5,765 bases of DNA, taken from NCBI GenBank assembly GCA_023441105.1, contig JAEZQX010000162.1, forward strand, positions 1 through 5,765, read 5' to 3'. The DNA is from Pseudomonadota bacterium (lineage in GTDB: Bacteria > Pseudomonadota > Gammaproteobacteria > Burkholderiales > Burkholderiaceae). The first letter of the stretch is position 1, and each line of letters begins with the position of its first letter. A program made the translations under genes and the position numbers. This document shows, piece after piece, positions 1 to 5,635 of the stretch. The notes under the pieces were generated by a model. That model was not told the origin of the DNA. It was given only the letters and a program-made list of their open reading frames with translations, and ran no database searches.

Positions 1-145
1 CAAGCCCGCGAAGCGGCCGCGCGGGGCACCGGCCGCCGATGACGCGCTTCGCCGAGGGAACCGGCGCGCAGCGCCGGCGCAAGCGTATGAGCCGGGCGTC
101 CTGCCTCGCCCCGCGGGCGTGCCGCAAAAGAAACCAGCCCGGAGG
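1..145. other. GC-rich flank with no supportable gene
   Basis: This is the stretch downstream of the acyl-CoA synthetase stop codon, out to the window edge. All plus-strand frames read as Arg/Pro/Ala-rich sequence without family motifs. Frame 1 gives 13 codons (QAREAAARGTGRR) and then TGA at 40-42, which could be the C-terminal tail of a convergent plus-strand gene cut by the window edge. Thirteen residues cannot establish that. On the minus strand I see no convincing start with a ribosome binding site. The region contains the perfect hairpin at 61-77, listed separately. Confidence 0.35.
61..77. terminator. GC-rich hairpin downstream of the acyl-CoA synthetase gene, possible terminator
   Basis: CCGGCGC at 61-67 and GCGCCGG at 71-77 form a perfect 7-bp stem with a 3-nt loop (GCA). 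It lies about 70 nt beyond the stop codon of the minus-strand acyl-CoA synthetase gene. There is no clear run of T on either side: read on the minus strand the stem is followed by TTCCCTCGG. It is therefore not a canonical intrinsic terminator. It could be a weak or Rho-assisted end, an mRNA 3' stabiliser, or a by-product of high GC. Confidence 0.25.
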
Positions 146-1822
146 TCACCGACGCGCCAGGTCCTTGCGTATCACCTTCCCGGTCGCCGTCACCGGCAAC
201 GCGTCGATGAACTCCACCGCTCGCGGATATTCGTACGCCGAGAGGCGGTTGCGCACATGGTCCTGGATGCTGCGGACCAGCTCGTCGCTCGGGTCATGAC
301 CTTCGCGCAGGACGATGAACGCCTTGACGATCTCGGTGCGCTCCGCGTCCGGCACGCCGACCACGGCAGCCTCGCGGACGGCGGGATGGCTGATCAGGCA
401 GTCCTCGATCGGTCCGGGGCCGATGCGGTAGCCGGCGCTGGTGATGACGTCGTCCATGCGGCCGACGAAACGCACGAAGCCGTCCTCGTCCATCACGCCG
501 GAATCGCCGGTGACCAGGTGCTTGCCGATGAACTTCTCGCTGGTCGCCTGCGGATTGTTCCAGTAGCGAAGGAACATGACTGGATCCGGCGAGCGCACGG
601 CGATGTGGCCGAGCTCGCCTGACGGCAGCAGCCGTCCGTCGTCGCCGATGACCTCCACCTGGTGCCCGAGTGCCGGCTTGCCGATCCAGCCGGGGGGCGT
701 GTCGAACAGCGGAGAGCAGGCGGACACGATCATGTTGCATTCGGTCTGGCCGTAGAACTCGTGCAGCGTCAGGCCGAGCTCGCGACGGCCCCAGTCGAGC
801 AGCTCCTTGCCGAGCGGCTCGCCACCGCTGGCGATCGAACGCAACGCCAGCGGCCAACGCGTGCGCGGCGACGGCACCAGCCGCAGCATCCGCAACGCGG
901 TCGGTGGCAGGAAGGTGCAGGTGACCCGGTGGCGCGACATCAGGTCGAAGCCGGCTTCCGCATCGAACTTGGCGAAGCGGCGCGCGAGCACCGGGACGCC
1001 GTGGTGCCAGGCGGGCAGCAGCACGTCCAGCAGGCCGCCGATCCACGCCCAGTCCGCCGGCGTCCAGATGACATCGCCTTCCTGCGGAAAGCTGCCGTGC
1101 GACATCTCGACGCCCGGCAGGTGGCCGAGCAGGACGCGATGCGCATGCAGCACGCCCTTCGGCTTGCCGGTGGTGCCGGAGGTGTAGATGATCAGCGCCG
1201 GGTCTTCGGCGGCGGTGTCCACCGCTTCGAATGCCACCGATTCGCCGGCCATGGCGGCCTCGAGCGGCAGGATGGCGGCCCTTGCCGCACTTGCCGCACT
1301 TGCCGCAGCCGGATCGTCGGCGGCGGCACCTCGCGCCGCTGCGGCAACGGCCGGCTGCTCGACACAATAGATCCGCTCGAGGTTCGGCAACTGGTCGACC
1401 AGCGGCAGCACCTTCGGCAGGCCGCCGGCATCGGTGACCAGGATCCTGGCGCCGGAATCGGCCAGCCGATACTGCAGCGCCTCGGGACCGAACAGGGTGA
1501 ACAGCGGTACCGCGATGGCGCCCGACTTGTAGGCCGCAAGGTGGGCGATGCCGGTCTCTGGCGCCTGCGGCAACAGGATCGCCACCCGGTCGCCGACGGC
1601 GAGGCCGGCGCGGCGCCAGCCGTTGGCGAGCCGGTTCGAAAGCTGCTTGAGCTCGTCGAACGACAACCGCCGCACCGCGCCGTCGGCGCCTTCGAAGATC
1701 AGCGCCAGCCGGCTGTCGCCGCGCGCCCAGCGGTCGCAGGCGTCGACGCCGATGTTGAAGCGCGCCGGCACCTGCCAGCGGAACGCATCGCGTGCCTGCC
1801 GGTATCGATCTGTGGTCGTCAC
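146..1822 (-). CDS. AMP-forming acyl-CoA synthetase (ANL superfamily)
   Basis: This predicted 558-residue cytoplasmic enzyme would activate a carboxylic acid with ATP to an acyl-adenylate and then transfer it to CoA. The adenylate-forming core motifs appear in order: P-loop YTSGTTGKPKG at residues 213-223, YGQTE at 357-361, TGD at 438-440, the hinge-region Arg in GRMDD (R455), and a C-terminal PVTATGK with the expected catalytic Lys at K549. Family length is normal. The open frame extends another 170 codons upstream, but that part lies over the lactonase gene. The GTG at 1822 is chosen because AGGAGG sits 8 nt before it; a GTG at 1855, overlapping the lactonase stop as GTGA, is the alternative. 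It is the last gene of the probable eda-lactonase-synthetase operon. Oddities are an Ala-rich insertion just before the P-loop, at about residues 160-196, and Pro at 471 where Glu is common in RIGPxE. The overall pattern resembles acetyl/medium-chain-type synthetases, but the substrate cannot be read from sequence. Confidence 0.93.
   Translation of the reverse strand: MTTTDRYRQARDAFRWQVPARFNIGVDACDRWARGDSRLALIFEGADGAVRRLSFDELKQLSNRLANGWRRAGLAVGDRVAILLPQAPETGIAHLAAYKSGAIAVPLFTLFGPEALQYRLADSGARILVTDAGGLPKVLPLVDQLPNLERIYCVEQPAVAAAARGAAADDPAAASAASAARAAILPLEAAMAGESVAFEAVDTAAEDPALIIYTSGTTGKPKGVLHAHRVLLGHLPGVEMSHGSFPQEGDVIWTPADWAWIGGLLDVLLPAWHHGVPVLARRFAKFDAEAGFDLMSRHRVTCTFLPPTALRMLRLVPSPRTRWPLALRSIASGGEPLGKELLDWGRRELGLTLHEFYGQTECNMIVSACSPLFDTPPGWIGKPALGHQVEVIGDDGRLLPSGELGHIAVRSPDPVMFLRYWNNPQATSEKFIGKHLVTGDSGVMDEDGFVRFVGRMDDVITSAGYRIGPGPIEDCLISHPAVREAAVVGVPDAERTEIVKAFIVLREGHDPSDELVRSIQDHVRNRLSAYEYPRAVEFIDALPVTATGKVIRKDLARR
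1281..1307. repeat. Three perfect tandem copies of a 9-bp unit inside the acyl-CoA synthetase gene
   Basis: CTTGCCGCA occurs three times head to tail (1281-1289, 1290-1298, 1299-1307). Its length is a multiple of three, so it keeps the frame. On the coding strand it contributes (Ser/Arg)-Ala-Ala units at about residues 173-181 of the synthetase. It lies in an Ala-rich segment between the N-terminal domain and the P-loop, likely a surface loop. It is a coding microsatellite-like repeat that could vary in copy number by slippage. Confidence 0.85.
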
Positions 1823-1830
1823 TTCGCTTG

Positions 1831-1836
1831 CCTCCT
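1831..1836 (-). promoter_or_regulatory. Ribosome binding site deciding the acyl-CoA synthetase start
   Basis: A perfect AGGAGG on the minus strand lies 8 nt before the GTG at 1822, within the short gap after the lactonase stop. It favours this GTG over the in-frame GTG at 1855 and over longer extensions that would run into the lactonase gene. Confidence 0.75.
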
Positions 1837-1851
1837 GGTCGTCTGCCTTGC

Positions 1852-2877
1852 TCACGGTCGGTAGCGGCTCGCCGGCAGGCCCTGCGCCTCGACCTCCAGT
1901 GCCAGCACATGGCCGCTCAACGGCCGCGCCCGCAGCTCCGCGGCCGGTCGCCCCTCGCGGGCGCTGGTGATGAAGAGCGTGCGCAGGTCGGGCCCGCCGA
2001 AGGCGACCATCGTCGGGCAACGCACCGGCAGCGACAGGACCCGCACGATTCGTCCGTCCGGCGACAGCTGCAGGACGCGGCCGCCTTCGTATTGCGCGCT
2101 CCAGTAGCAGCCATCGCGATCGATCGCCGCGCCGTCCGGCCGGCCGCCGTAGTCGGATGCCTGGCGGTCGGCATCGGCCTGCCACCAGATCCGCCGGTTG
2201 CTGATGGAGCCGTCGCCAAGGTCGTAGTCGTGCGCGTACACCACATGCGCCGGCGTGTCGCTCTGATACAGGACCCGGCCATCCGGCGAGACGGCAAGGC
2301 CGTTCGACGTGGTCACGCCCCAGTCGCGCCAAGGTGGCACCAACACGCCGGGGCCGGTGACCGCCCGTGCCCGTCCGCGCGCCAGGCAGTAAAGGCCGGC
2401 GCTCGCCTCGCCCTTGGGCTCATAGAGGGTGCCGGCCCAGAAGCGGCCGCGCGGATCCACCGTGCCGTCGTTGAAGCGATAGCAACTCGGATCGAAAAGG
2501 GGCGCGCTCAATCGTTCGAGCCGCGCGCCGTCGAGATGGAAGCGGTGAAAGCCGCTGCGCAACGCCATGACGACGCTGCGGGGCCAGACCGGCGCCGGCG
2601 TGCCATCGGCCGGACGGCTCGCGGGCGACATCGGCCTGCCTGCCGGCGCGGGGCCGTCGCCCGACGCAGGCTGGCGCTCGGCGGCGAGCGCGTCGTCAGC
2701 CACCAGTCCGATGCAGCCGGGCTCCTCCGGCAACGGCCAGTCGCGCTGCTCCCCGCTGGCAACGTGCAGGCAATGCAGCTTGCGGCCGGCGATGTCCACC
2801 CACAGCAGCGCGGCGCTCGTCGGATCCCACACCGGGCTCTCGCCGAGCTCGCTGGCGCTCGCGGACACCACGCGCAC
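1852..2877 (-). CDS. SMP-30/gluconolactonase-family sugar lactonase
   Basis: This 341-residue six-bladed beta-propeller of the SMP-30/LRE family would hydrolyse a sugar lactone (glucono-, arabinono- or xylonolactone type) to the aldonic acid, using one divalent metal. The family's metal and substrate residues are all visible: E13 in LGESPVWD, R134 and N136 in YRFNDG, N192 in TTSNGLA, and D248 in RPDG. The start is uncertain. GTG codons at 2877, 2871 and 2868 are in frame and none has a strong ribosome binding site. The first gives VRVVSASASELGESPVWD, close to the usual N-terminus. The frame extends to 3018, but that part overlaps eda. The gene begins 34 nt after the eda stop and ends 29 nt before the synthetase start, suggesting co-transcription and perhaps translational coupling. 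It is longer than the usual 290-300 residues because of a low-complexity insertion at about residues 63-100. There is no signal peptide, so it is probably cytoplasmic. The precise sugar substrate is unknown. Confidence 0.88.
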   Translation of the reverse strand: MRVVSASASELGESPVWDPTSAALLWVDIAGRKLHCLHVASGEQRDWPLPEEPGCIGLVADDALAAERQPASGDGPAPAGRPMSPASRPADGTPAPVWPRSVVMALRSGFHRFHLDGARLERLSAPLFDPSCYRFNDGTVDPRGRFWAGTLYEPKGEASAGLYCLARGRARAVTGPGVLVPPWRDWGVTTSNGLAVSPDGRVLYQSDTPAHVVYAHDYDLGDGSISNRRIWWQADADRQASDYGGRPDGAAIDRDGCYWSAQYEGGRVLQLSPDGRIVRVLSLPVRCPTMVAFGGPDLRTLFITSAREGRPAAELRARPLSGHVLALEVEAQGLPASRYRP

Positions 2878-2911
2878 CCCGGGGCAGGCGGCAGCGTCGG
2901 CTGGCGCGAGC

Positions 2912-3565
2912 TCAGGCCGGTGTGTTCCAGCAGGCCAGCGCTTCACGGGTGGCGGCCACGATGTCGGCACGGGCGCGACTGACGACCAGCGAATCCCTGG
3001 CGAGCCAGGTGCCGCCAACCGCGGCCACGCAGCCGAGCGCCTTCCAGCTGACCATGTTGGCGAGGGTCACGCCCCCGGTGGGTATGAAGTCGAGATCGCC
3101 GTTGCGGGCGGGCCGCAAGGCGCTCGCGATCGCCTGCAGCGCCGGCGGTCCCCCCGCCGCCATGGCCGGGAAGAACTTCAACAGGTTGTACCCGGCCTGG
3201 CAGGCACGCATCACTTCGCCGGCCGTCGCCACGCCGGGCACCCACGGCATGGCCTGCTCGTGCATGGCCTGCGCCAGCGCCTCCGTGAAGCCGGGCGAGA
3301 CGCACATCGTGGCGCCGGCATCGCGAACCACCGCCACCTGCGCCGGCTCGAGCACCGTGCCGGCAGCCACCTTCATGGCGGGAAAGCGCGCGGCCACCGT
3401 CTCCAGTGCCTTCAGCGACGCAGGCGTGCGCAGCGTGATCTCGATCTGCTGCAGGCCGGCTTCCTGGAACGCACCGGCGACGAACAAGGCGGCCTCCGGG
3501 TCGTCGACCACGACGACCGGCAGCACCGGCGCGACCAGCCAGGCCGAGGGTGTTTCGGGCTTCAT
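2912..3565 (-). CDS. eda: 2-keto-3-deoxy-6-phosphogluconate (KDPG) aldolase
   Basis: This 217-residue class I aldolase catalyses the last Entner-Doudoroff step, cleaving KDPG to pyruvate and glyceraldehyde-3-phosphate in the cytoplasm. The (beta/alpha)8 barrel signatures are intact: E42 and R46 in EITLRT, T70 in AAGTV, P91 in VSPGF, Schiff-base K130 in LLKFFPA, then PTGGV and the phosphate-loop GGTWLA. These match E. coli Eda E45, R49, T73, P94 and K133 with a constant offset of three. The residue after KFFPA is Met where E. coli has Glu, and the phosphate-loop Ser is Thr. ATG at 3565 is preferred because GGAGG lies 5 nt before it; the adjacent in-frame TTG at 3568 would leave only 2 nt. It is the first gene of the minus-strand operon and divergent from zwf. 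The related KDPGal aldolase cannot be wholly excluded, but zwf and gntK next door favour KDPG. Confidence 0.95.
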   Translation of the reverse strand: MKPETPSAWLVAPVLPVVVVDDPEAALFVAGAFQEAGLQQIEITLRTPASLKALETVAARFPAMKVAAGTVLEPAQVAVVRDAGATMCVSPGFTEALAQAMHEQAMPWVPGVATAGEVMRACQAGYNLLKFFPAMAAGGPPALQAIASALRPARNGDLDFIPTGGVTLANMVSWKALGCVAAVGGTWLARDSLVVSRARADIVAATREALACWNTPA

Positions 3566-3636
3566 CAAATCCTCCGCCTGTTAATCTTATTGCATTGCCG
3601 CCGCCTCCCGCCCGGCATCCCGCTCACGGACCCGAG
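3566..3636. promoter_or_regulatory. Divergent eda/zwf intergenic region, probable promoters
   Basis: These 71 bp separate the outward-facing eda and zwf starts, so at least one promoter should lie here. The only AT-rich patch is at about 3581-3596 (TTAATCTTATTGCATT). It holds TAAGAT on the minus strand (3584-3589) and TAATCT on the plus strand (3582-3587) as weak -10-like hexamers, neither with a convincing -35 at 16-18 bp. The eda ribosome binding site GGAGG is at 3571-3575 on the minus strand. No clear ribosome binding site precedes zwf. In many Pseudomonadota HexR controls zwf and eda, but I do not see its palindrome clearly. Confidence 0.45.
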
Positions 3637-5127
3637 ATGACCGAGAACACCCCGCGACCGGTCGACCCGGTGGAGCCGTTCACCTTCGTGCTGCACGGCT
3701 CCTCCGGCGACCTCAGCCGCCGCAAGATCCTTCCGGCGCTCGCCCATCTCGCGGCGGAGGGCTACTTCAGGCCCGAAAGCCGGATCATCCTGGCGCAGCG
3801 CCAGCCGGTCTCCCCCGAGGAGGCGCTCGCGCAGGAGGACCAGTTCCTGGCAGACATCGGCGAGGAAGCCGCGCGCAAGTCGCTGCCGGCCTTGAAGCCA
3901 CACCTCGACACGGTGTCGCTGTCGCTCGGCGGACCCGACGCCAAGGCGAGCCTCGACCGGGCGGTGGCGGGCAAGCCGGAGCCGGTGGTGCACTACGCCG
4001 CCCTGCCGGCCTCGCGCTTCGTCGACCTGATGGCGTTGATCGACGGACCGCGTGATCCGGGGCGGCTGCGCGTCGTGCTGGAAAAGCCGCTCGGCCGTTC
4101 CGGCGAGGATTCGCAGCGCATCGAGGACGTGGTGGCGCAGCACCTCGATGAATCCCAGGTCTACCGGATCGATCACTACCTCGGCAAGCAGGCGGTGCAG
4201 AACCTGGTGGCCCTGCGCCTGGGCAACCTGATCTTCGAGCCGCTGCTCAATCGCGAGCATGTCGCGCAGGTGCAGATCACCATCGCCGAGGACCTCGGCG
4301 TCGAGGATCGCGCCGATTTCTACGAGCAGAGCGGCGCGCTGCGCGACATGGTCCAGAGCCACATGCTGCAATTGCTTGCCACCCTGGCGATGGATCCGCC
4401 GATCAGCCTCGATGCCGACGCGCTGCGCGACGAAAAGCTCAAGGTGCTGCGCGCGCTCAAGGTGCCGCGGGCGGGCGGGCGCGATTCCGACATCGTCATC
4501 GGCCAGTACGTTGCCGGCCATATGAACGGCCGCCCGGTGCCCGGCTACCAGCAGGAAGAAGGCGTGCCGCCGCGCTCGCTGACCGAATCGTTCGTGGCAC
4601 TGAAGACCGAGGTGAACAACTGGCGCTGGGCCGGCGTGCCGTTCCTGCTGCGCACCGGCAAGCGCATGCCGTCACGGTTGGCGGAAATCGTGGTGCAGTT
4701 TCGCGAAGTCCCGGTGCAGCTGTACACGCCGCTCGGCGGAACCTGGTCGGGCAACCGGCTGGTCGTCAGCCTGCAGCCGGAGGACAGCCTGCAGCTTCAC
4801 CTGCTCGCCAAGACGCCGGGCCAGCGCGATTGCCTGCAGCCGGTGGCACTCAACCTGGACTTCTCCGACGCCTGGCGGATCCCGGTGCGCGACGCCTACG
4901 AGCGGCTGCTGACGGACATCCTGCGCGGCCGCTTGTTGCTGTTCCTGCGCCGCGACGAGGTCGCTGCGCAATGGGCCTTCATCGACCAGCTGCGTCACGA
5001 GCTGCAGGATAGGGGGGTGCGTCCGCTCGCCTATCCCGCCGGCAGCTACGGTCCGCCCGAGGCGACGTCGCTCGCCTTCCGGTCGGGCGGCGCCTGGTCG
5101 GAGTCGCTCAAGCTGGCCGGTGAATGA
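3637..5127 (+). CDS. zwf: Glucose-6-phosphate 1-dehydrogenase
   Basis: This 496-residue enzyme, normal length for bacterial G6PDH, oxidises glucose-6-phosphate to 6-phosphogluconolactone with NAD(P)+ and feeds the Entner-Doudoroff and pentose phosphate routes. The N-terminal Rossmann domain carries GSSGDLSRRK at residues 21-30 (family GxxGDLxxRK). EKPLG is at 149-153. The substrate signature YRIDHYLGK is at 176-184 (H180, K184). The catalytic His is H242 in DMVQSH, where Asn commonly precedes the His. NNWRWAGVPFLLRTGKRM and the C-terminal YPAGSYGP are typical. ATG at 3637 is chosen because homology begins soon after it. A GTG at 3550 would add 29 Pro-rich residues and run into eda, so it is rejected. 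The ribosome binding site is weak. The gene is divergent from eda, and its 3' end overlaps gntK by 20 bp on the opposite strand. NADP versus NAD preference cannot be read with confidence. Confidence 0.96.
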   Translation: MTENTPRPVDPVEPFTFVLHGSSGDLSRRKILPALAHLAAEGYFRPESRIILAQRQPVSPEEALAQEDQFLADIGEEAARKSLPALKPHLDTVSLSLGGPDAKASLDRAVAGKPEPVVHYAALPASRFVDLMALIDGPRDPGRLRVVLEKPLGRSGEDSQRIEDVVAQHLDESQVYRIDHYLGKQAVQNLVALRLGNLIFEPLLNREHVAQVQITIAEDLGVEDRADFYEQSGALRDMVQSHMLQLLATLAMDPPISLDADALRDEKLKVLRALKVPRAGGRDSDIVIGQYVAGHMNGRPVPGYQQEEGVPPRSLTESFVALKTEVNNWRWAGVPFLLRTGKRMPSRLAEIVVQFREVPVQLYTPLGGTWSGNRLVVSLQPEDSLQLHLLAKTPGQRDCLQPVALNLDFSDAWRIPVRDAYERLLTDILRGRLLLFLRRDEVAAQWAFIDQLRHELQDRGVRPLAYPAGSYGPPEATSLAFRSGGAWSESLKLAGE

Positions 5128-5635
5128 CGGCGGCGCCCGCATCGAAGCGCCGCACCAGCTCCGCCACGATTTCCGCCACCGGCGGCGTCACGTCGATCTC
5201 CCAGCCGCTCCCCGGCTCGAGCGGCTCGAGAGTGGCGAGCTGGCTGTCCAGCAGCGACGGCGGCATGTAGCGGTGCTGGCGCGCGGCGGCGCGCGCGGCA
5301 AGCAGCTGCCGGCTGCCCGTGAGCAGCACCAGCTGTACGCCGGCGACGCCGGCCGTCAGCCGGCGCCGGTAGCTTCGCTTGAGCGCGGAGCAGGCAAGCA
5401 CCACCGCCGCGTCCTGCGCCGCCGCCTCCTGCAGCGTCTGGTTGAGGCGGTCCAGCCATGGCCAGCGGTCGGCGTCCTCGAGCGGCACGCCGCGCGCCAT
5501 CTTGTCGACGTTGGCCTGGGGGTGGAAATCGTCGGCGTCGAGGAAGCGCGCGCCGATGCGACCGGCGAGCGCCTGCGCGACCGTCGTCTTGCCGCTGCTC
5601 GAAACCCCCGAGATGATGATGCGCTTCGCTTCCAA
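5108..5635 (-). CDS. gntK: Gluconokinase (thermoresistant GntK type)
   Basis: This 175-residue P-loop kinase phosphorylates D-gluconate with ATP to 6-phosphogluconate, giving gluconate entry to the Entner-Doudoroff and pentose phosphate pathways. Walker A is GVSSSGKTT at residues 10-18. The gluconate-kinase signature LDADDFHP is at 32-39, followed by NVDKMARGVPLEDADRWPWL at 42-61, CSALKRSYR at 83-91, and HRYMPPSLLDSQ in the lid region. Length and motif order match the family. The start is TTG at 5635: AGGGAGG lies 7 nt upstream and there is no ATG between there and the Walker A motif. The gene runs towards zwf, and the last 20 bp of the two coding regions overlap, with no room for a separate terminator. 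It is likely transcribed on its own from the 5636-5765 side. Shikimate kinase and adenylate kinase are excluded by the GntK-specific motifs. Confidence 0.95.
   Translation of the reverse strand: MEAKRIIISGVSSSGKTTVAQALAGRIGARFLDADDFHPQANVDKMARGVPLEDADRWPWLDRLNQTLQEAAAQDAAVVLACSALKRSYRRRLTAGVAGVQLVLLTGSRQLLAARAAARQHRYMPPSLLDSQLATLEPLEPGSGWEIDVTPPVAEIVAELVRRFDAGAAVIHRPA

Noticed and set aside
10..24. 15-bp sequence at 10-24 repeated exactly at 2440-2454
   Set aside because: It is a GC-only type of string built around a NotI-like palindrome. One copy encodes conserved lactonase residues, and the flanks do not match. Chance similarity in high-GC DNA is the likely cause.
662..1864. Plus-strand open frame of 400 codons opposite the acyl-CoA synthetase
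   Set aside because: Arg/Gln/Gly-rich composition, no motifs, and it mirrors a well-supported gene. It is a high-GC antisense shadow.
1823..2332. N-terminal extension of the acyl-CoA synthetase frame to 728 residues
   Set aside because: The extra 170 codons lie over the lactonase gene in another frame, are Arg/Pro/Gly-rich without motifs, and the family begins near the GTG at 1822 with a good ribosome binding site.
1792..2982. Plus-strand open frame of 396 codons opposite the lactonase
   Set aside because: Arg/Ala/His-rich sequence without a recognisable domain. It is the antisense shadow of a gene whose catalytic residues are all visible.
3550..3636. Upstream GTG extension of zwf by 29 residues
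   Set aside because: It overlaps the eda 5' end, is Pro-rich, and does not resemble G6PDH N-termini.
2567..3640. Plus-strand open frame of 357 codons spanning the lactonase 5' part and eda
   Set aside because: It crosses two real minus-strand genes and their gap, has no motifs, and is low complexity.
3565..4521. Minus-strand open frame of 318 codons opposite the 5' half of zwf
   Set aside because: It is the antisense of conserved G6PDH motifs. It would continue directly into eda, but there is no domain or start evidence.
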